Positions 1-8,585 of a stretch of DNA of 64,000 nt are shown in pieces. The DNA lies in contig DATHBD010000032.1 of the NCBI GenBank assembly GCA_035296325.1, positions 248,001-312,000 on the forward strand, written 5' to 3'. Numbering within the stretch: position 1 is the stretch's first letter; each line of letters opens with the position of its first letter. The notes under the pieces were generated by a model. The model was not told the DNA's origin and did no database searches. It saw only the letters and a list, made by a program, of their open reading frames with translations. This DNA is from DATHBD01 sp035296325. GTDB taxonomy: Bacteria > Actinomycetota > Actinomycetes > Mycobacteriales > Micromonosporaceae. The position numbers were made by a program, and so were the translations under genes.

Positions 1-1
1 G

Positions 2-430
2 AAGTTCACCGACATCGCCGGGCACATGGTCCTGCCGACCACGGCACTCGCGCTGATCTCGTACGCCGCGTGGAGCCGGTTCCAGCGTGCCGCGATGCTG
101 GAGGTGCTCAACAGCGACTACGTGCGCCTGGCCCGCGCCAAAGGCCTGCGCTGGGGCCGGGTGCTGACCAGGCACGCACTGCGTACCGCCCTCATCCCGC
201 TCACCACGGTGACGGCGCTGGACGTGGCGGCTGTGCTGGGCGGCGCCGTCGTCACCGAGACGGTCTTCAACTGGAACGGGCTCGGGCGGATGTTCATCCG
301 GGGCATCCAGTTGCAGGACACCAACGCCGTCGCCGCGTGGCTGCTGCTGGCCGGCTTCGTGGTCGTGGCGTTCAACATCATCGCGGATCTGCTCTACGCG
401 GTGCTCGATCCGAGGATCCGGTATGAGTGA
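2..430 (+). CDS. ABC peptide/nickel transporter permease, DppB/OppB family (3' part)
   Basis: The visible part is the C-terminal 142 residues; the 5' end lies outside the window. It belongs to the inner-membrane permeases that form half of the channel of a dipeptide/oligopeptide/nickel importer. The conserved cytoplasmic EAA-type loop is visible (core ARAKGLRWGRVLTRHALR), which couples the permease to its ATPase. Hydrophobic segments follow, and the usual ending LYAVLDPRIRYE is present. The stop overlaps the next start (ATGAGTGA, 8 nt), so the two permeases are translationally coupled. The substrate-binding protein is presumably to the left of the window. Substrate class is inferred from family only. 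Confidence 0.9.
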   Translation, partial: KFTDIAGHMVLPTTALALISYAAWSRFQRAAMLEVLNSDYVRLARAKGLRWGRVLTRHALRTALIPLTTVTALDVAAVLGGAVVTETVFNWNGLGRMFIRGIQLQDTNAVAAWLLLAGFVVVAFNIIADLLYAVLDPRIRYE

Positions 431-1373
431 GATGAGCCCGGTCCACGTCGGTGCGGTGACCGAGCCGGGCACCGGCCCGACCCAGCGTGTCGGGCCGGAT
501 CGCGAGTTCACCGTTCGTGAGCGCAGCCAGACCCGCATGGTGCTGAGTCGGTTCTTCCGGCACCGGCTCGCCGTGGCGAGTCTCGTGGTCCTGGGACTGA
601 TCGTGGTGTTCGCGTTCGTGGGGCCGCTGCTGTGGACGTACGACCATCTCGACATCACCGATGACCTGTCACATCCGCCGTCCGGCCGGCATCCGTTCGG
701 CACCGACTCCGTCGGGCACGACACGATGGCGCAGGTGATGCGCGGCATCCAGCAGTCCATCAAGATCGCGCTGTCGGTGGCGCTCATCTCGACCGTGATC
801 GGCTCGATCTTCGGGGCGGTCGCCGGCTACTACCGGGGTCGTGCCGACACCGTGATGATGCGCGTGGTGGACATCCTGTTGACGATCCCGGTCATCGCAC
901 TGGCCGCGGCCCTGGGCTTCCTGGGCTTCTCATCGGGGAACTGGTGGGCGATCGCCGTCGTCCTCGGGGCGCTGGGTTGGCCGTACGTCTCCAGGGTCGT
1001 GCGTGGTGTCGTGCTGTCCCTGCGCGAGCAGGAGTTCGTGGAGGCCGCCCGGGCGCTCGGTGCCAGCGACGCGCGGATCATCATGCGACATCTGCTGCCG
1101 AACGCAGTCGGGCCGATCATCGTGGTCGCCACGATCTACGTCGCGGCCGCGATCCTCTCCGAGACTGCCCTGTCGTTCCTCGGATTCGGTGTCCGGGCGC
1201 CGGACACCTCGCTGGGCCTGATGGTGACCCTCGCCAAGGATGCCCTGCAGACCCGGCCGTGGCTGTTCTACCTGCCCGGCATCTTCATCATCCTGATCGC
1301 CTTGACGATCAACTTCATCGGGGACGGTCTGCGCGACGCATTCGACCCTCGACAGACGAGGGTGCGCCAGTGA
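423..1373 (+). CDS. ABC peptide/nickel transporter permease, DppC/OppC family
   Basis: 316 residues, normal for DppC/OppC. A cytoplasmic N-terminus of about 45 residues leads into the first membrane helix (around residues 42-65). This is followed by the periplasm-facing segment typical of OppC N-terminal domains (HPFGTDSVGHD), and then by the BPD_transp_1 domain with several helices. The EAA loop is visible at EAARALGASDARIIMRHLLP. It pairs with the preceding DppB-type subunit to make the importer channel. The ATG start overlaps the upstream stop, and its own TGA overlaps the GTG start of the ATPase gene, so the operon is tightly coupled. The substrate cannot be told from sequence. Confidence 0.93.
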   Translation: MSEMSPVHVGAVTEPGTGPTQRVGPDREFTVRERSQTRMVLSRFFRHRLAVASLVVLGLIVVFAFVGPLLWTYDHLDITDDLSHPPSGRHPFGTDSVGHDTMAQVMRGIQQSIKIALSVALISTVIGSIFGAVAGYYRGRADTVMMRVVDILLTIPVIALAAALGFLGFSSGNWWAIAVVLGALGWPYVSRVVRGVVLSLREQEFVEAARALGASDARIIMRHLLPNAVGPIIVVATIYVAAAILSETALSFLGFGVRAPDTSLGLMVTLAKDALQTRPWLFYLPGIFIILIALTINFIGDGLRDAFDPRQTRVRQ

Positions 1374-2692
1374 CCACAGCCGGCCCCGACCGGGCCCCCG
1401 TCCCGGGTGCCTTCGGTTCTGCCCCGGGTGCCTTCGGTTCTGCCCCCGGTGCTTTCGCTTCCGCCGCCCGGGACGCTGGGGGCCCCGAGATTCTGCTCGA
1501 CGTCGCCGATCTCACCGTCGGCTTCGCCACCGAGGACGGCATCGTCCAGGCCGTGCGTGGGGTCTCGTACCAGTTGCGCCGCGGCGACTCACTCGGGATC
1601 GTCGGCGAATCCGGCTCAGGCAAGTCGGTGACTTCGCTGGCCATCATGGGCCTGCTGCCCAAGACCGCCCGGATCGCCGGGTCGGTCAGGTTCAGCGGCG
1701 AGGAGCTGCTGCACCGCTCGGACGACTCGATGAGCCAGGTCCGTGGCAACAAGATCGCGATGATCTTCCAGGACCCGCTCACGTCGCTGAATCCCGTGTA
1801 CACCATCGGTTTTCAGATCATCGAGACGGTGCAGGCGCACAACGACGTGTCCAAGGCCGAAGCCCGCAACCGGGCGATCGAGTTACTGGGGGTGGTGGGC
1901 ATCCCGCACCCCAACCAGCGGGTGGACAGCTACCCCCACGAATTGTCCGGCGGCATGCGCCAGCGCGTGGTGATCGCCATAGCCATGGCGAACAACCCGG
2001 ACGTGATCATCGCTGACGAGCCCACGACGGCCCTCGACGTGACGGTGCAGGCGCAGGTCCTGGAGGCGCTGGAGGCCGCCCGCGCGGAGACCGGCGCCGC
2101 GTTGGTGCTGATCACCCATGACCTGGGCGTGATCGCCGGGCACGCGGAGCGGATCTGCGTGATGTACGCCGGCAAGCTGGTCGAGAAGGGCTCCGTCGAG
2201 GACGTGTTCTACCGCCCGCGGATGCCGTACACCCTGGGTCTGCTGGGCAGTCTCCCGCGCCTGGACCGCGCCGGCCACGGTCGGCTCACCCCCATCCTGG
2301 GTTCGCCGCCGTCCCTGGTGAATCTCCCTCCCGGCTGCCCCTTCACACCCAGATGCCCGATGGCGCAGCCGGTCTGCGATGAGCAGGAGCCCGGGCTGTA
2401 CGTGACCGACGGGCCGGAGCACCGGGCCGCCTGCCACTTCCACGGCCAGCTCGTCGGTCTGAGTTCCGACCAGCTGTTCCGCCCGACCTCCGTGGACGCT
2501 GTACTCCCCGAGGACCTCGAGGTCGCCGGACCGGGCGCGGCCACCGCCGTCCCGGCTGCCGCACCGGCCGCCCCGCCCGCCGCCCCTGAGGCGGCGCCGG
2601 CCGCCTCTGCTGCGGCGCCGGCCGCCTCCGCTGCGGCGCCGGCCGCTGCACCCGCCGCCCCGGCCGCCGCACCCAACGAGGAGGCGCTGTGA
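1370..2692 (+). CDS. ABC transporter ATP-binding protein, DppD/OppD family, with Ala/Pro-rich tail
   Basis: 440 residues from GTG 1370, which overlaps the upstream stop (GTGA). Longer in-frame openings upstream lie inside the permease gene and are not credible starts. Walker A (GESGSGKS), signature (LSGGMRQRV), Walker B (VIIADEPTTALD) and the H-loop (LITHDLG) are intact. The C-terminal oligopeptide-transporter extension carries the cysteine cluster PPGCPFTPRCPM. Two oddities stand out. The N-terminus holds a 21-bp tandem repeat (1405-1463, peptide unit GAFGSAP). The last roughly 65 residues are a low-complexity Ala/Pro tail made of repeated AAPAAS units, longer than usual for the family. It energises import together with the next gene. 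Confidence 0.93.
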   Translation: MTTAGPDRAPVPGAFGSAPGAFGSAPGAFASAARDAGGPEILLDVADLTVGFATEDGIVQAVRGVSYQLRRGDSLGIVGESGSGKSVTSLAIMGLLPKTARIAGSVRFSGEELLHRSDDSMSQVRGNKIAMIFQDPLTSLNPVYTIGFQIIETVQAHNDVSKAEARNRAIELLGVVGIPHPNQRVDSYPHELSGGMRQRVVIAIAMANNPDVIIADEPTTALDVTVQAQVLEALEAARAETGAALVLITHDLGVIAGHAERICVMYAGKLVEKGSVEDVFYRPRMPYTLGLLGSLPRLDRAGHGRLTPILGSPPSLVNLPPGCPFTPRCPMAQPVCDEQEPGLYVTDGPEHRAACHFHGQLVGLSSDQLFRPTSVDAVLPEDLEVAGPGAATAVPAAAPAAPPAAPEAAPAASAAAPAASAAAPAAAPAAPAAAPNEEAL

Positions 2693-3756
2693 CGACGGTC
2701 GACGCGGGGCTCCCCGGCGGCGCAGCGCACGGACCCGCCGACGCGGTCACCCCGGTGCTCTCCGTCCGCAACCTGGTCAAGCATTTTCCGGTGCGGTCGC
2801 GCGGCATCATCCGCCGGCAGATCGGTGACGTGCACGCGGTCTGTGACGTCTCCTTCGACATCGCCGAGCGGGAGACACTCGGGCTGGTCGGGGAGTCGGG
2901 TTGCGGCAAGTCCACCACCGCGCGGCTGCTGCTGAAGCTGATCCCGGCCACGTCGGGTTCGGTGTACTACGACGGCAGAGACCTGACCCGGCTCTCCCGG
3001 CGGCAGATGCAGCCGGTGCGGCGTGACCTGCAGATCGTGTTCCAGGATCCGTTTGCTTCGCTTGATCCGCGGATGACGGTCTTCGAGGTGATCGCCGAAC
3101 CGCTGCGCATCCACGGGCTGTTCCGCGACGGTGGTCGGCAGAAGGTTCGGGACCTGCTCAAGACGGTCGGGCTCAATCCCGAGCACGGCAACCGGTACCC
3201 GCACGAGTTCTCCGGCGGCCAGCGCCAGCGCATCGGTGTGGCGCGCGCCCTCGCCCTGCGCCCCCGCGTGCTCGTACTGGACGAGCCGGTCTCTGCTCTC
3301 GACGTCTCGATCCAGGCCGGCGTGATCAATCTGCTGGAGGACCTGCAGGAGGAGTTCGGGCTCGCCTACCTCTTCGTATCGCACGACCTTTCGGTGGTAC
3401 GCCACATCGCCGACCGGGTCGCGGTGATGTACCTGGGCCGGATCGTGGAGCTGGCACCCGTGGAGGAGCTGTTCACCAGGGCGGCGCACCCGTACACCCA
3501 GGCCTTGATCTCCGCGATCCCGCTGCCCGACCCGCGCAAGGAGCGCAGCCGCCAGCGGATCCTGCTGGCCGGTGACGTGCCCAGTCCGGTCGACCCGCCG
3601 AGTGGGTGTCGATTCCGGTCACGTTGCCCGAAGTTCGCGACTGTGCTGTCGGAGGCTGAGCGCAGCAGATGCATCGACGAGGTCCCGGCGCTGGTGGACC
3701 GTGGACAGGGGCACCAAGCCGCGTGCCACTACGCCGAGGCGATGACACTGGTGTGA
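2689..3756 (+). CDS. ABC transporter ATP-binding protein, DppF/OppF family
   Basis: 355 residues, starting at GTG 2689, which overlaps the upstream stop as GTGA. It is the second ATPase of the importer. Walker A (GESGCGKST), Q-loop (FQDPFASLDPR), signature (FSGGQRQRI), Walker B (VLVLDEPVSALD) and H-loop (FVSHDLSVV) are all intact. The OppF-type C-terminal region has the conserved cysteines PPSGCRFRSRCP. It forms a heterodimer with the preceding ATPase on the cytoplasmic face of the permease pair. It is the last gene of the operon; the next gene is on the opposite strand and convergent. Between them lies only a short repetitive GCGCTG tract. Confidence 0.94.
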   Translation: MTTVDAGLPGGAAHGPADAVTPVLSVRNLVKHFPVRSRGIIRRQIGDVHAVCDVSFDIAERETLGLVGESGCGKSTTARLLLKLIPATSGSVYYDGRDLTRLSRRQMQPVRRDLQIVFQDPFASLDPRMTVFEVIAEPLRIHGLFRDGGRQKVRDLLKTVGLNPEHGNRYPHEFSGGQRQRIGVARALALRPRVLVLDEPVSALDVSIQAGVINLLEDLQEEFGLAYLFVSHDLSVVRHIADRVAVMYLGRIVELAPVEELFTRAAHPYTQALISAIPLPDPRKERSRQRILLAGDVPSPVDPPSGCRFRSRCPKFATVLSEAERSRCIDEVPALVDRGQGHQAACHYAEAMTLV

Positions 3757-3819
3757 GCTTGACGCCGGTGTGAGCTGGCGCTGGCGCTGGCGCTGAGGTG
3801 AGCCTGCGCTGCTGTGCGG

Positions 3820-4797
3820 CTATGACGGCGGCGGCGCCGGAGCGGCGGGCGTCGCCGGCCCCCACGCGGTAGCTGTCGCCGCACTCGCCGCCGGTGTCGC
3901 GGTGGTAGGCGTCGCAGGCTGGGTGAGCGCCGTGGGGGTGCCCAGGCTGGGCCAGACGGCCGCCGCCGCGACACGGGTCACCGCGAGACGCCGGGCGGCC
4001 CGCCGGTGCCGTTCGGCGATCACGGCGGCCAGATAGACCCATCCGGGTACGCCGGGTGGCGGTGGCGGAGTGGTCTGCCGGGTGACCTGGGTGGCGAGTT
4101 CCAAACCGAGCTGGCTGCGTGCCGGCTCGGAGATCTGCCGGTTGCGCGCCAGGAAATGCCGTACGGCGAGCGCCAACTGGTCGTCGAGCTGCGTCAGGTC
4201 GAGGAGCGCAGCCCAGCCGGCCAGGTGCGGAGGCATCGCGGGAACCCAGCCCCAGGACGCCGGCGTCCGCTCGTGGATGACGATCGTTCCCGCCGCGAGG
4301 TCACCGAGCCGCTTGCCCACCGGGTTTGCCAGCATGGTCGCCAGGCTGGCCCCCCAGGTGACGAGTGGCATCACCAGCCCTGGCCACTCCAGTGCGACGC
4401 CGACGAGACTGCGGGTGAGCGCGTGCCGGAAGCGGATCGGGCCGCCGTCGTCGCGGACGACCCGCAGGCCCAGCACGAGCTTGCCAACGGTCCGCCCACG
4501 CAGCAGCGACTCGCACAGCACCGGGTACCCGATGAAGACGATCACGAGCACCACGATCAGCCCGCCCTGCAGCAGCGCCGCATCGGCGAGCCCGGTGAAG
4601 GCAAATGCGCTCAACCCGATCAGGATGAGCACTACCAACCCGACGGCGATGACAATCTCGACGAGGATGTCGATCAGCAGTGCCAGCACGCGGGAGCCCA
4701 CCCGGGCGAACCGGACGTCTAGCTCGACGGCCTCGCCGCTGACCAACCGCTCCCCGGGCACGGCGATGTCGCGGTCGGCCACGCGCGCGCTGCTCAC
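3820..4797 (-). CDS. RDD-family membrane protein
   Basis: 325 residues from GTG 4797. The RDD domain occupies roughly residues 20-175. It starts with VELDVRFARVGSRVLALLID and has two closely spaced helices, a loop ending LRGRTVGKLVLGLRVVRDD, and a third helix. The C-terminal half is a soluble Arg-rich region ending in a low-complexity Ala/Thr/Pro tail. In mycobacteria an RDD protein sits next to a SpoIIM-like protein, MoxR2 and a DUF58 protein; the same set is present here, and the SpoIIM-like gene is divergent. Transport function has been proposed for some RDD proteins, but nothing in this sequence proves it. A -10-like hexamer (TAGTGT, complement of 4810-4815) lies 12 nt before the start. 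Confidence 0.85.
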   Translation of the reverse strand: MSSARVADRDIAVPGERLVSGEAVELDVRFARVGSRVLALLIDILVEIVIAVGLVVLILIGLSAFAFTGLADAALLQGGLIVVLVIVFIGYPVLCESLLRGRTVGKLVLGLRVVRDDGGPIRFRHALTRSLVGVALEWPGLVMPLVTWGASLATMLANPVGKRLGDLAAGTIVIHERTPASWGWVPAMPPHLAGWAALLDLTQLDDQLALAVRHFLARNRQISEPARSQLGLELATQVTRQTTPPPPPGVPGWVYLAAVIAERHRRAARRLAVTRVAAAAVWPSLGTPTALTQPATPTTATPAASAATATAWGPATPAAPAPPPS

Positions 4798-4857
4798 GCC
4801 GACCAGTGAACACTATTCGGGACGATGCGGTGTGCCCCAACCCGCTACGCTGCCCTC

Positions 4858-4940
4858 CAGGCGGCCGATGGCGGCCGGAGGCTGATGGGGTGCCGCTGGC
4901 GGCCGGAGGCCGATGGCGGCCGGGGGCCGATGGGTGCCGC
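4858..4940. repeat. GC-rich tandem repeat between divergent genes
   Basis: Repeated units built on GGCGGCCGGAGGCYGATGG and GGGTGCCGCTGG follow each other imperfectly between the divergent RDD and SpoIIM-like genes. It lies just upstream of the SpoIIM-like start and may affect its leader. No protein is supported here. Confidence 0.7.
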
Positions 4941-4972
4941 TGGGCACCGCACCCGAGCGGCTGGGAGCCACG

Positions 4973-5968
4973 GTGGACCTCGACGCGTACGTCGCCGAAC
5001 ATGCCGGCGAATGGCGCCGTCTGGACCGGTTGTCCCGCCGTCGCAGACTCTCCGCCGCGGAGACCGATGAGCTGATCGCGCTGTACCAGCGAACGGCCAC
5101 CCATCTCTCGGTCGTGCGGAGCCGGTCGCCCGATCCGTCACTGGTCGCCAGCCTCTCCCGGATCGTGCTGGCCGCTCGGTCCGCGATCACCGGCAGCCCG
5201 GCGTTCTCCTGGCGCGTCGTGGGTGACTTTTTCACCACCACGTTCCCGCTGGCCGTCTACCGGGGTTGGCGCTGGTGGTCGGCGGTCGCCGTCAGCTTCA
5301 GTGCCATCGCCTTCGCGATCATGTTCTACGTGGCGGCCAATCCCGACGTGGCCTTGCTGTTCCTGCCGCCCGACCAGATCGACGCCATCGTCGGCAACGA
5401 CTTCGTGGCGTACTACAGCACGTACCAGGCGCAGAATTTCGCCTTCCTGGTCTGGACCAACAATGCGTTCCTGAGTGCCCGATGCCTGGCAGCGGGGGTG
5501 TTGATCATCCCGGTGCTGTACCTGCTGTGGCAGAACGCGTTCAACGTCGGCCTGATCGGCGGCGTGATGATCGGCAACGGCGAGGCCGGCGTGTTCTTCT
5601 CCTACATCACGCCGCACGGCCTGCTCGAACTCACCGCCGTGTACGTCGCCGCCGGCTTCGGGCTCCGGATCGGGTGGGCCTGGATCTCGCCGGGTCGCCA
5701 CCGCACCAGGGGCAGAGCCCTCGCCGAGACCGCGCGGGAGGGCATGATCGTGGCGCTGGGCCTGGTGGTGGTGCTGTTCATCAGCGGCCTGCTGGAAGGG
5801 TTCCTGACGCCGTCGCCACTGCCCGCCGTGCTCCGGGTCGGGTTCGGCGCGCTGGTCTGGCTCGCGTTTCTGGCCTACGTGATACTTGCCGGCGGGAGTG
5901 CGGCCCAGCGAGGCGCCAGCGCCGATCTCGACGAATCGCTGCGGGGCAGCGAGGTCCCGGCGGGGTGA
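4973..5968 (+). CDS. SpoIIM/DUF95-family integral membrane protein
   Basis: 331 residues from GTG 4973, preceded at good spacing by CTGGGAG. The upstream in-frame opening runs through the intergenic repeat and is unlikely to be translated. The soluble N-terminal domain has the family signature (DRLSRRRRLSAAETDELIALYQ, shortened here to its core RRRLSAAETDEL). About five hydrophobic segments follow, with NAFNVGLIGGV and YITPHGLLEL between them, which are characteristic of stage II sporulation protein M-like proteins. In actinobacteria this family travels with RDD, MoxR and DUF58 proteins, as here. The role is unknown; a link to envelope assembly is an inference from context. Confidence 0.88.
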   Translation: MDLDAYVAEHAGEWRRLDRLSRRRRLSAAETDELIALYQRTATHLSVVRSRSPDPSLVASLSRIVLAARSAITGSPAFSWRVVGDFFTTTFPLAVYRGWRWWSAVAVSFSAIAFAIMFYVAANPDVALLFLPPDQIDAIVGNDFVAYYSTYQAQNFAFLVWTNNAFLSARCLAAGVLIIPVLYLLWQNAFNVGLIGGVMIGNGEAGVFFSYITPHGLLELTAVYVAAGFGLRIGWAWISPGRHRTRGRALAETAREGMIVALGLVVVLFISGLLEGFLTPSPLPAVLRVGFGALVWLAFLAYVILAGGSAAQRGASADLDESLRGSEVPAG

Positions 5969-6052
5969 CTCGGGCCGGTCCCGTCCGGCCCGGTGACAGA
6001 TAGGCCGGACGGCATAGAGACATGGAGGCGGTTTCTTGACAAGCTTCCTCCT

Positions 6053-6775
6053 ATGACCCTGATCTTCCACTCGGTCGCGGTGAGCGACGTCGGACTGGTC
6101 CGGACGAACAACGAGGACTCGGCACACGCCGGGCGGTGGCTGGTCGCGGTGGCTGACGGCATTGGCGGAGCGCCGGCCGGCGAGTTGGCCAGTGATCTCG
6201 CCATCCAGGCGTTGCTTGCCCTCGACCACCCGGCGGAAGGCCTGGATCCCCTGGTGCCGCTGTGCACCGCGGTGGAGAACGGCAACGGGATGATCCGGCA
6301 GATGGCTGGAGCGGACCGGTCCAATGAGGGCATGGGTACGACCGTGACGGCGCTGCTGCTGTGGGGTGACCAGCTCGCGCTGGTACACGCCGGCGACTCC
6401 CGGTGCTACCTTTCGCGCGCAGGTACGTTCAGCCAGGTCACCCGGGACGACACCTTCGTGCAGGGACTCGTCGACAACGGAGTACTGAGCCCGGACGAGG
6501 TGCGCCGGCACCCGCAGCGCTCGCTGGTCACCAAGGCGGTGCAGGGTGAGGATCTGGTGCCCACGGCGATGCTGCTGACCGCCGCTCCGGGCGACCGCTT
6601 CCTGCTCTGCAGTGACGGGCTCTCCGACGTCGTTCCCGACGAGACGCTGGCCGACATGTTGCGGTCCTACCCGCAGCTGGACGCGTGCGCCGAAGGGCTG
6701 GTCAAGCTGGCGCTGCAGGGCGGCGGGCCGGACAACATCACCGTGGTACTCGCCGACGTGGTAGCCGCCGCCTAG
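6053..6775 (+). CDS. PP2C-family serine/threonine protein phosphatase
   Basis: 240 residues from ATG 6053; a longer reading from GTG 5993 adds 20 residues that do not match the family start. The PPM metal-binding motifs are intact: NEDS near the N-terminus, ADGIGG, HAGDSR, LCSDGLSD and GGPDNITVV, so it should be an active Mn/Mg-dependent phosphatase. There is no transmembrane helix or sensory domain; it is a stand-alone cytoplasmic PppA/PstP-like enzyme. No obvious Shine-Dalgarno sequence precedes either start. It sits between the SpoIIM-like gene and an accessory insertion, and no partner kinase gene is seen in the window. Targets cannot be inferred. Confidence 0.92.
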   Translation: MTLIFHSVAVSDVGLVRTNNEDSAHAGRWLVAVADGIGGAPAGELASDLAIQALLALDHPAEGLDPLVPLCTAVENGNGMIRQMAGADRSNEGMGTTVTALLLWGDQLALVHAGDSRCYLSRAGTFSQVTRDDTFVQGLVDNGVLSPDEVRRHPQRSLVTKAVQGEDLVPTAMLLTAAPGDRFLLCSDGLSDVVPDETLADMLRSYPQLDACAEGLVKLALQGGGPDNITVVLADVVAAA

Positions 6776-6787
6776 GCCGGTTGGGCA

Positions 6788-6835
6788 GCCCGGCGGTGGG
6801 CGTGCCGGCGGTGGGCGTGCCGGCGGTGGGCGTGG
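6788..6835. repeat. 15-bp tandem repeat
   Basis: The unit CGGCGGTGGGCGTGC occurs about three times in tandem just after the phosphatase stop and before the convergent HNH gene. It resembles other short GC-rich repeats scattered through the window. Confidence 0.75.
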
Positions 6836-6858
6836 TGGTTTTCTGGTGCTTGGATCTG

Positions 6859-8241
6859 TCATTGGCGGCGGTGGTACTGGTTTCGTTGAGGTCGCTGTTG
6901 GGGGTCGAGGTGCAGGGGCGGCGTGAATTCCGGTTTGCCGTCGCGGGGATTGATTTGGACGGTCCAGTCGCTGTGGTGGATGAGTCGGTGGTGATGTCCG
7001 CAAAGAAGGACGGCGTTGTCGAGGTTGGTGGGTCCGCCGTTTGCCCAGTGAGTGATGTGGTGTCCCTCGCACCACCTGGGCGGTCGATCGCAGGCTGGGA
7101 ATGAGCAGCCGTTGTCCCGCAGGATCAAGGCGCGACGCAGGGTGCCGGTGATGAGGCGTCGTTGTCTGCCGAGGTCGAGAATCTGTCCGGTGCCGTTGAG
7201 GACGGCGGGGATGATCGCGGCGTCGCAGGCGAGGCGCCGGGCCGTGGTAGCGCTCAGGGTCGCGCCGTCGTCGAGGGTCGCGGCGCCGATATCGCGGCGC
7301 AGCGCGTCAAGGTTGAGGGTGACGACGAGGTGGGGGCGTTGCCCACCGTGCTCGGGCAGGTCCGTACTCGCGGTGGCGAGGCGACACACCTCGACGAAGG
7401 CGTCTGCGCGGCGTTGTCCTGCCATCGGTGCGTCGCGCCCTTCCCCCACCGTCACGGCCGGACCCGGGGCCAATCCAGCCCTGCCGGTGGCGTCGGTCGG
7501 GTCGGCGTCGGTCGGGTCGGCGTCGGTTGGGGTGGTTCCGTGTGGGTTGGCGCCGGCTGGCGTGGTGCCGGGTGGGTGGCTGCGGGGAGCGCAGAGCGGG
7601 TCGAGCGCGGCTCGCACGATCGCGGCGGCCTCGCGGTGCAGCCATCCGGTGAGACGGACCTGACTCGTGCCGGGCACGTCGGTCAGGTACAGACACCGAT
7701 CGCGGTACGCCCGACGTTCTGCGCGTTCCAACGCGGCCAGTTCCCGCGCCTGTGCCCCCTCCGGGTCGACGACCTCGTAGACCCGCTGCCCGAGGATCCC
7801 CAACTCTCGCGGCCCGAAGACGCCCGCCTGCTCCACGAGGTGCGCCTCCCCGGCAGCCCGGAGCTGGACCGGGAGGTCCGCCACGCTCGCCGCGATGACC
7901 TGCGCCTGCTCAACGTTGACCTCGCCATCGGCCAGTGCCCGCGCGGTCCCGGGCAGTTGTGCGTCCAAGGCCTTCGCCAACCCGGTGAGTTGGCGAGCCG
8001 CCCCACCCGACATCCGGTACCGATCGCGCAGCCACGCCGTCGTCCCCGCCGCCCCAGCCCCCAACGCCACCCCGCGCCCATCAATCTCACGCACCAACGA
8101 CAACCGCACCGCCGACAGCCGCCGCAACGCAATATCCACCGCGTCCAAGCTCTCCACCAGCGCCGCGTCCGGCAACGTCCACACCGACGCCGACCGGCAC
8201 GCACCGACCGCCCGGTCCAGCACCGCCAACGCCGCCTCCAC
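6859..8241 (-). CDS. DUF222 / HNH endonuclease domain protein (13E12-repeat family), copy 1
   Basis: 460 residues from GTG 8241. This start is chosen because a -10-like TACGTT lies 6 nt upstream and because it aligns with MEAALAML of the paralogue at 60734-62056; GTG 8247 is two codons longer. The DUF222 domain fills roughly residues 20-310. An HNH nuclease domain near the C-terminus has CSFPAC, GHHITHW, GG-TNLDN and LCGHHHRLIH, so all the usual ligands are present. A low-complexity linker (repeated DPTDA) divides the two domains. The family is the one repeated in mycobacterial REP13E12 elements; its biological role is unsettled. A LexA-box-like palindrome lies just upstream. It is inserted in an otherwise conserved moxR2-type cluster. 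Confidence 0.9.
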   Translation of the reverse strand: MEAALAVLDRAVGACRSASVWTLPDAALVESLDAVDIALRRLSAVRLSLVREIDGRGVALGAGAAGTTAWLRDRYRMSGGAARQLTGLAKALDAQLPGTARALADGEVNVEQAQVIAASVADLPVQLRAAGEAHLVEQAGVFGPRELGILGQRVYEVVDPEGAQARELAALERAERRAYRDRCLYLTDVPGTSQVRLTGWLHREAAAIVRAALDPLCAPRSHPPGTTPAGANPHGTTPTDADPTDADPTDATGRAGLAPGPAVTVGEGRDAPMAGQRRADAFVEVCRLATASTDLPEHGGQRPHLVVTLNLDALRRDIGAATLDDGATLSATTARRLACDAAIIPAVLNGTGQILDLGRQRRLITGTLRRALILRDNGCSFPACDRPPRWCEGHHITHWANGGPTNLDNAVLLCGHHHRLIHHSDWTVQINPRDGKPEFTPPLHLDPQQRPQRNQYHRRQ

Positions 8242-8247
8242 ATCCAC

Positions 8248-8290
8248 AACGTAGCGACGACCTACGACATTTTCTCGTACACGTGTACGA
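8248..8290 (-). promoter_or_regulatory. Candidate SOS-controlled promoter of HNH copy 1
   Basis: Read on the minus strand, a perfect 16-bp palindrome TCGTACACGTGTACGA (8275-8290) lies 21 nt upstream of a -10-like TACGTT (8248-8253), which is 6 nt before GTG 8241. The actinobacterial LexA box is TCGAAC-N4-GTTCGA; this palindrome differs at one symmetric position per half-site. The same arrangement with the same spacing precedes HNH copy 2. Box identity is an inference. Confidence 0.6.
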
Positions 8291-8585
8291 ATACTTCCGT
8301 CGTGGCGCGGGGCGAGGCCAGCCTGGGTGACTGTCCAGGTAGCTGGCGGAGATTGTCGGCGGCATCAGCGGTGGTGGTCTATTGGCGGTCTATTGGTCGT
8401 TGGACGGGAGGGTTGCGGCGCCGTTGCGCCGTCCGATTCCTGGGGGGATCCGGGCCGCGCGGGTGAAGAGGTGAGGGGGCGTGACAGTCTGACCTGGCCT
8501 TGGCCAGACGGCATGCCGGTTGCGGTGATCATGCTGGTTGCGGTGATCACGTGTCTGGCGATGACGGTGCGGCGCAAGCCAGCGC
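8291..8585. other. Intergenic region upstream of HNH copy 1
   Basis: No gene is supported here. It contains an 18-bp-period direct repeat with GGTTGCGGTGATCA at 8518-8531 and 8536-8549. A short hydrophobic reading (ATG 8512) runs antisense into the kinase gene and has no ribosome-binding site. Confidence 0.5.

Noticed and set aside
5138..7075. 645-residue open frame opposite the SpoIIM-like and PP2C genes
   Set aside because: Shadow frame rich in Arg/Pro/His with no recognisable domain.
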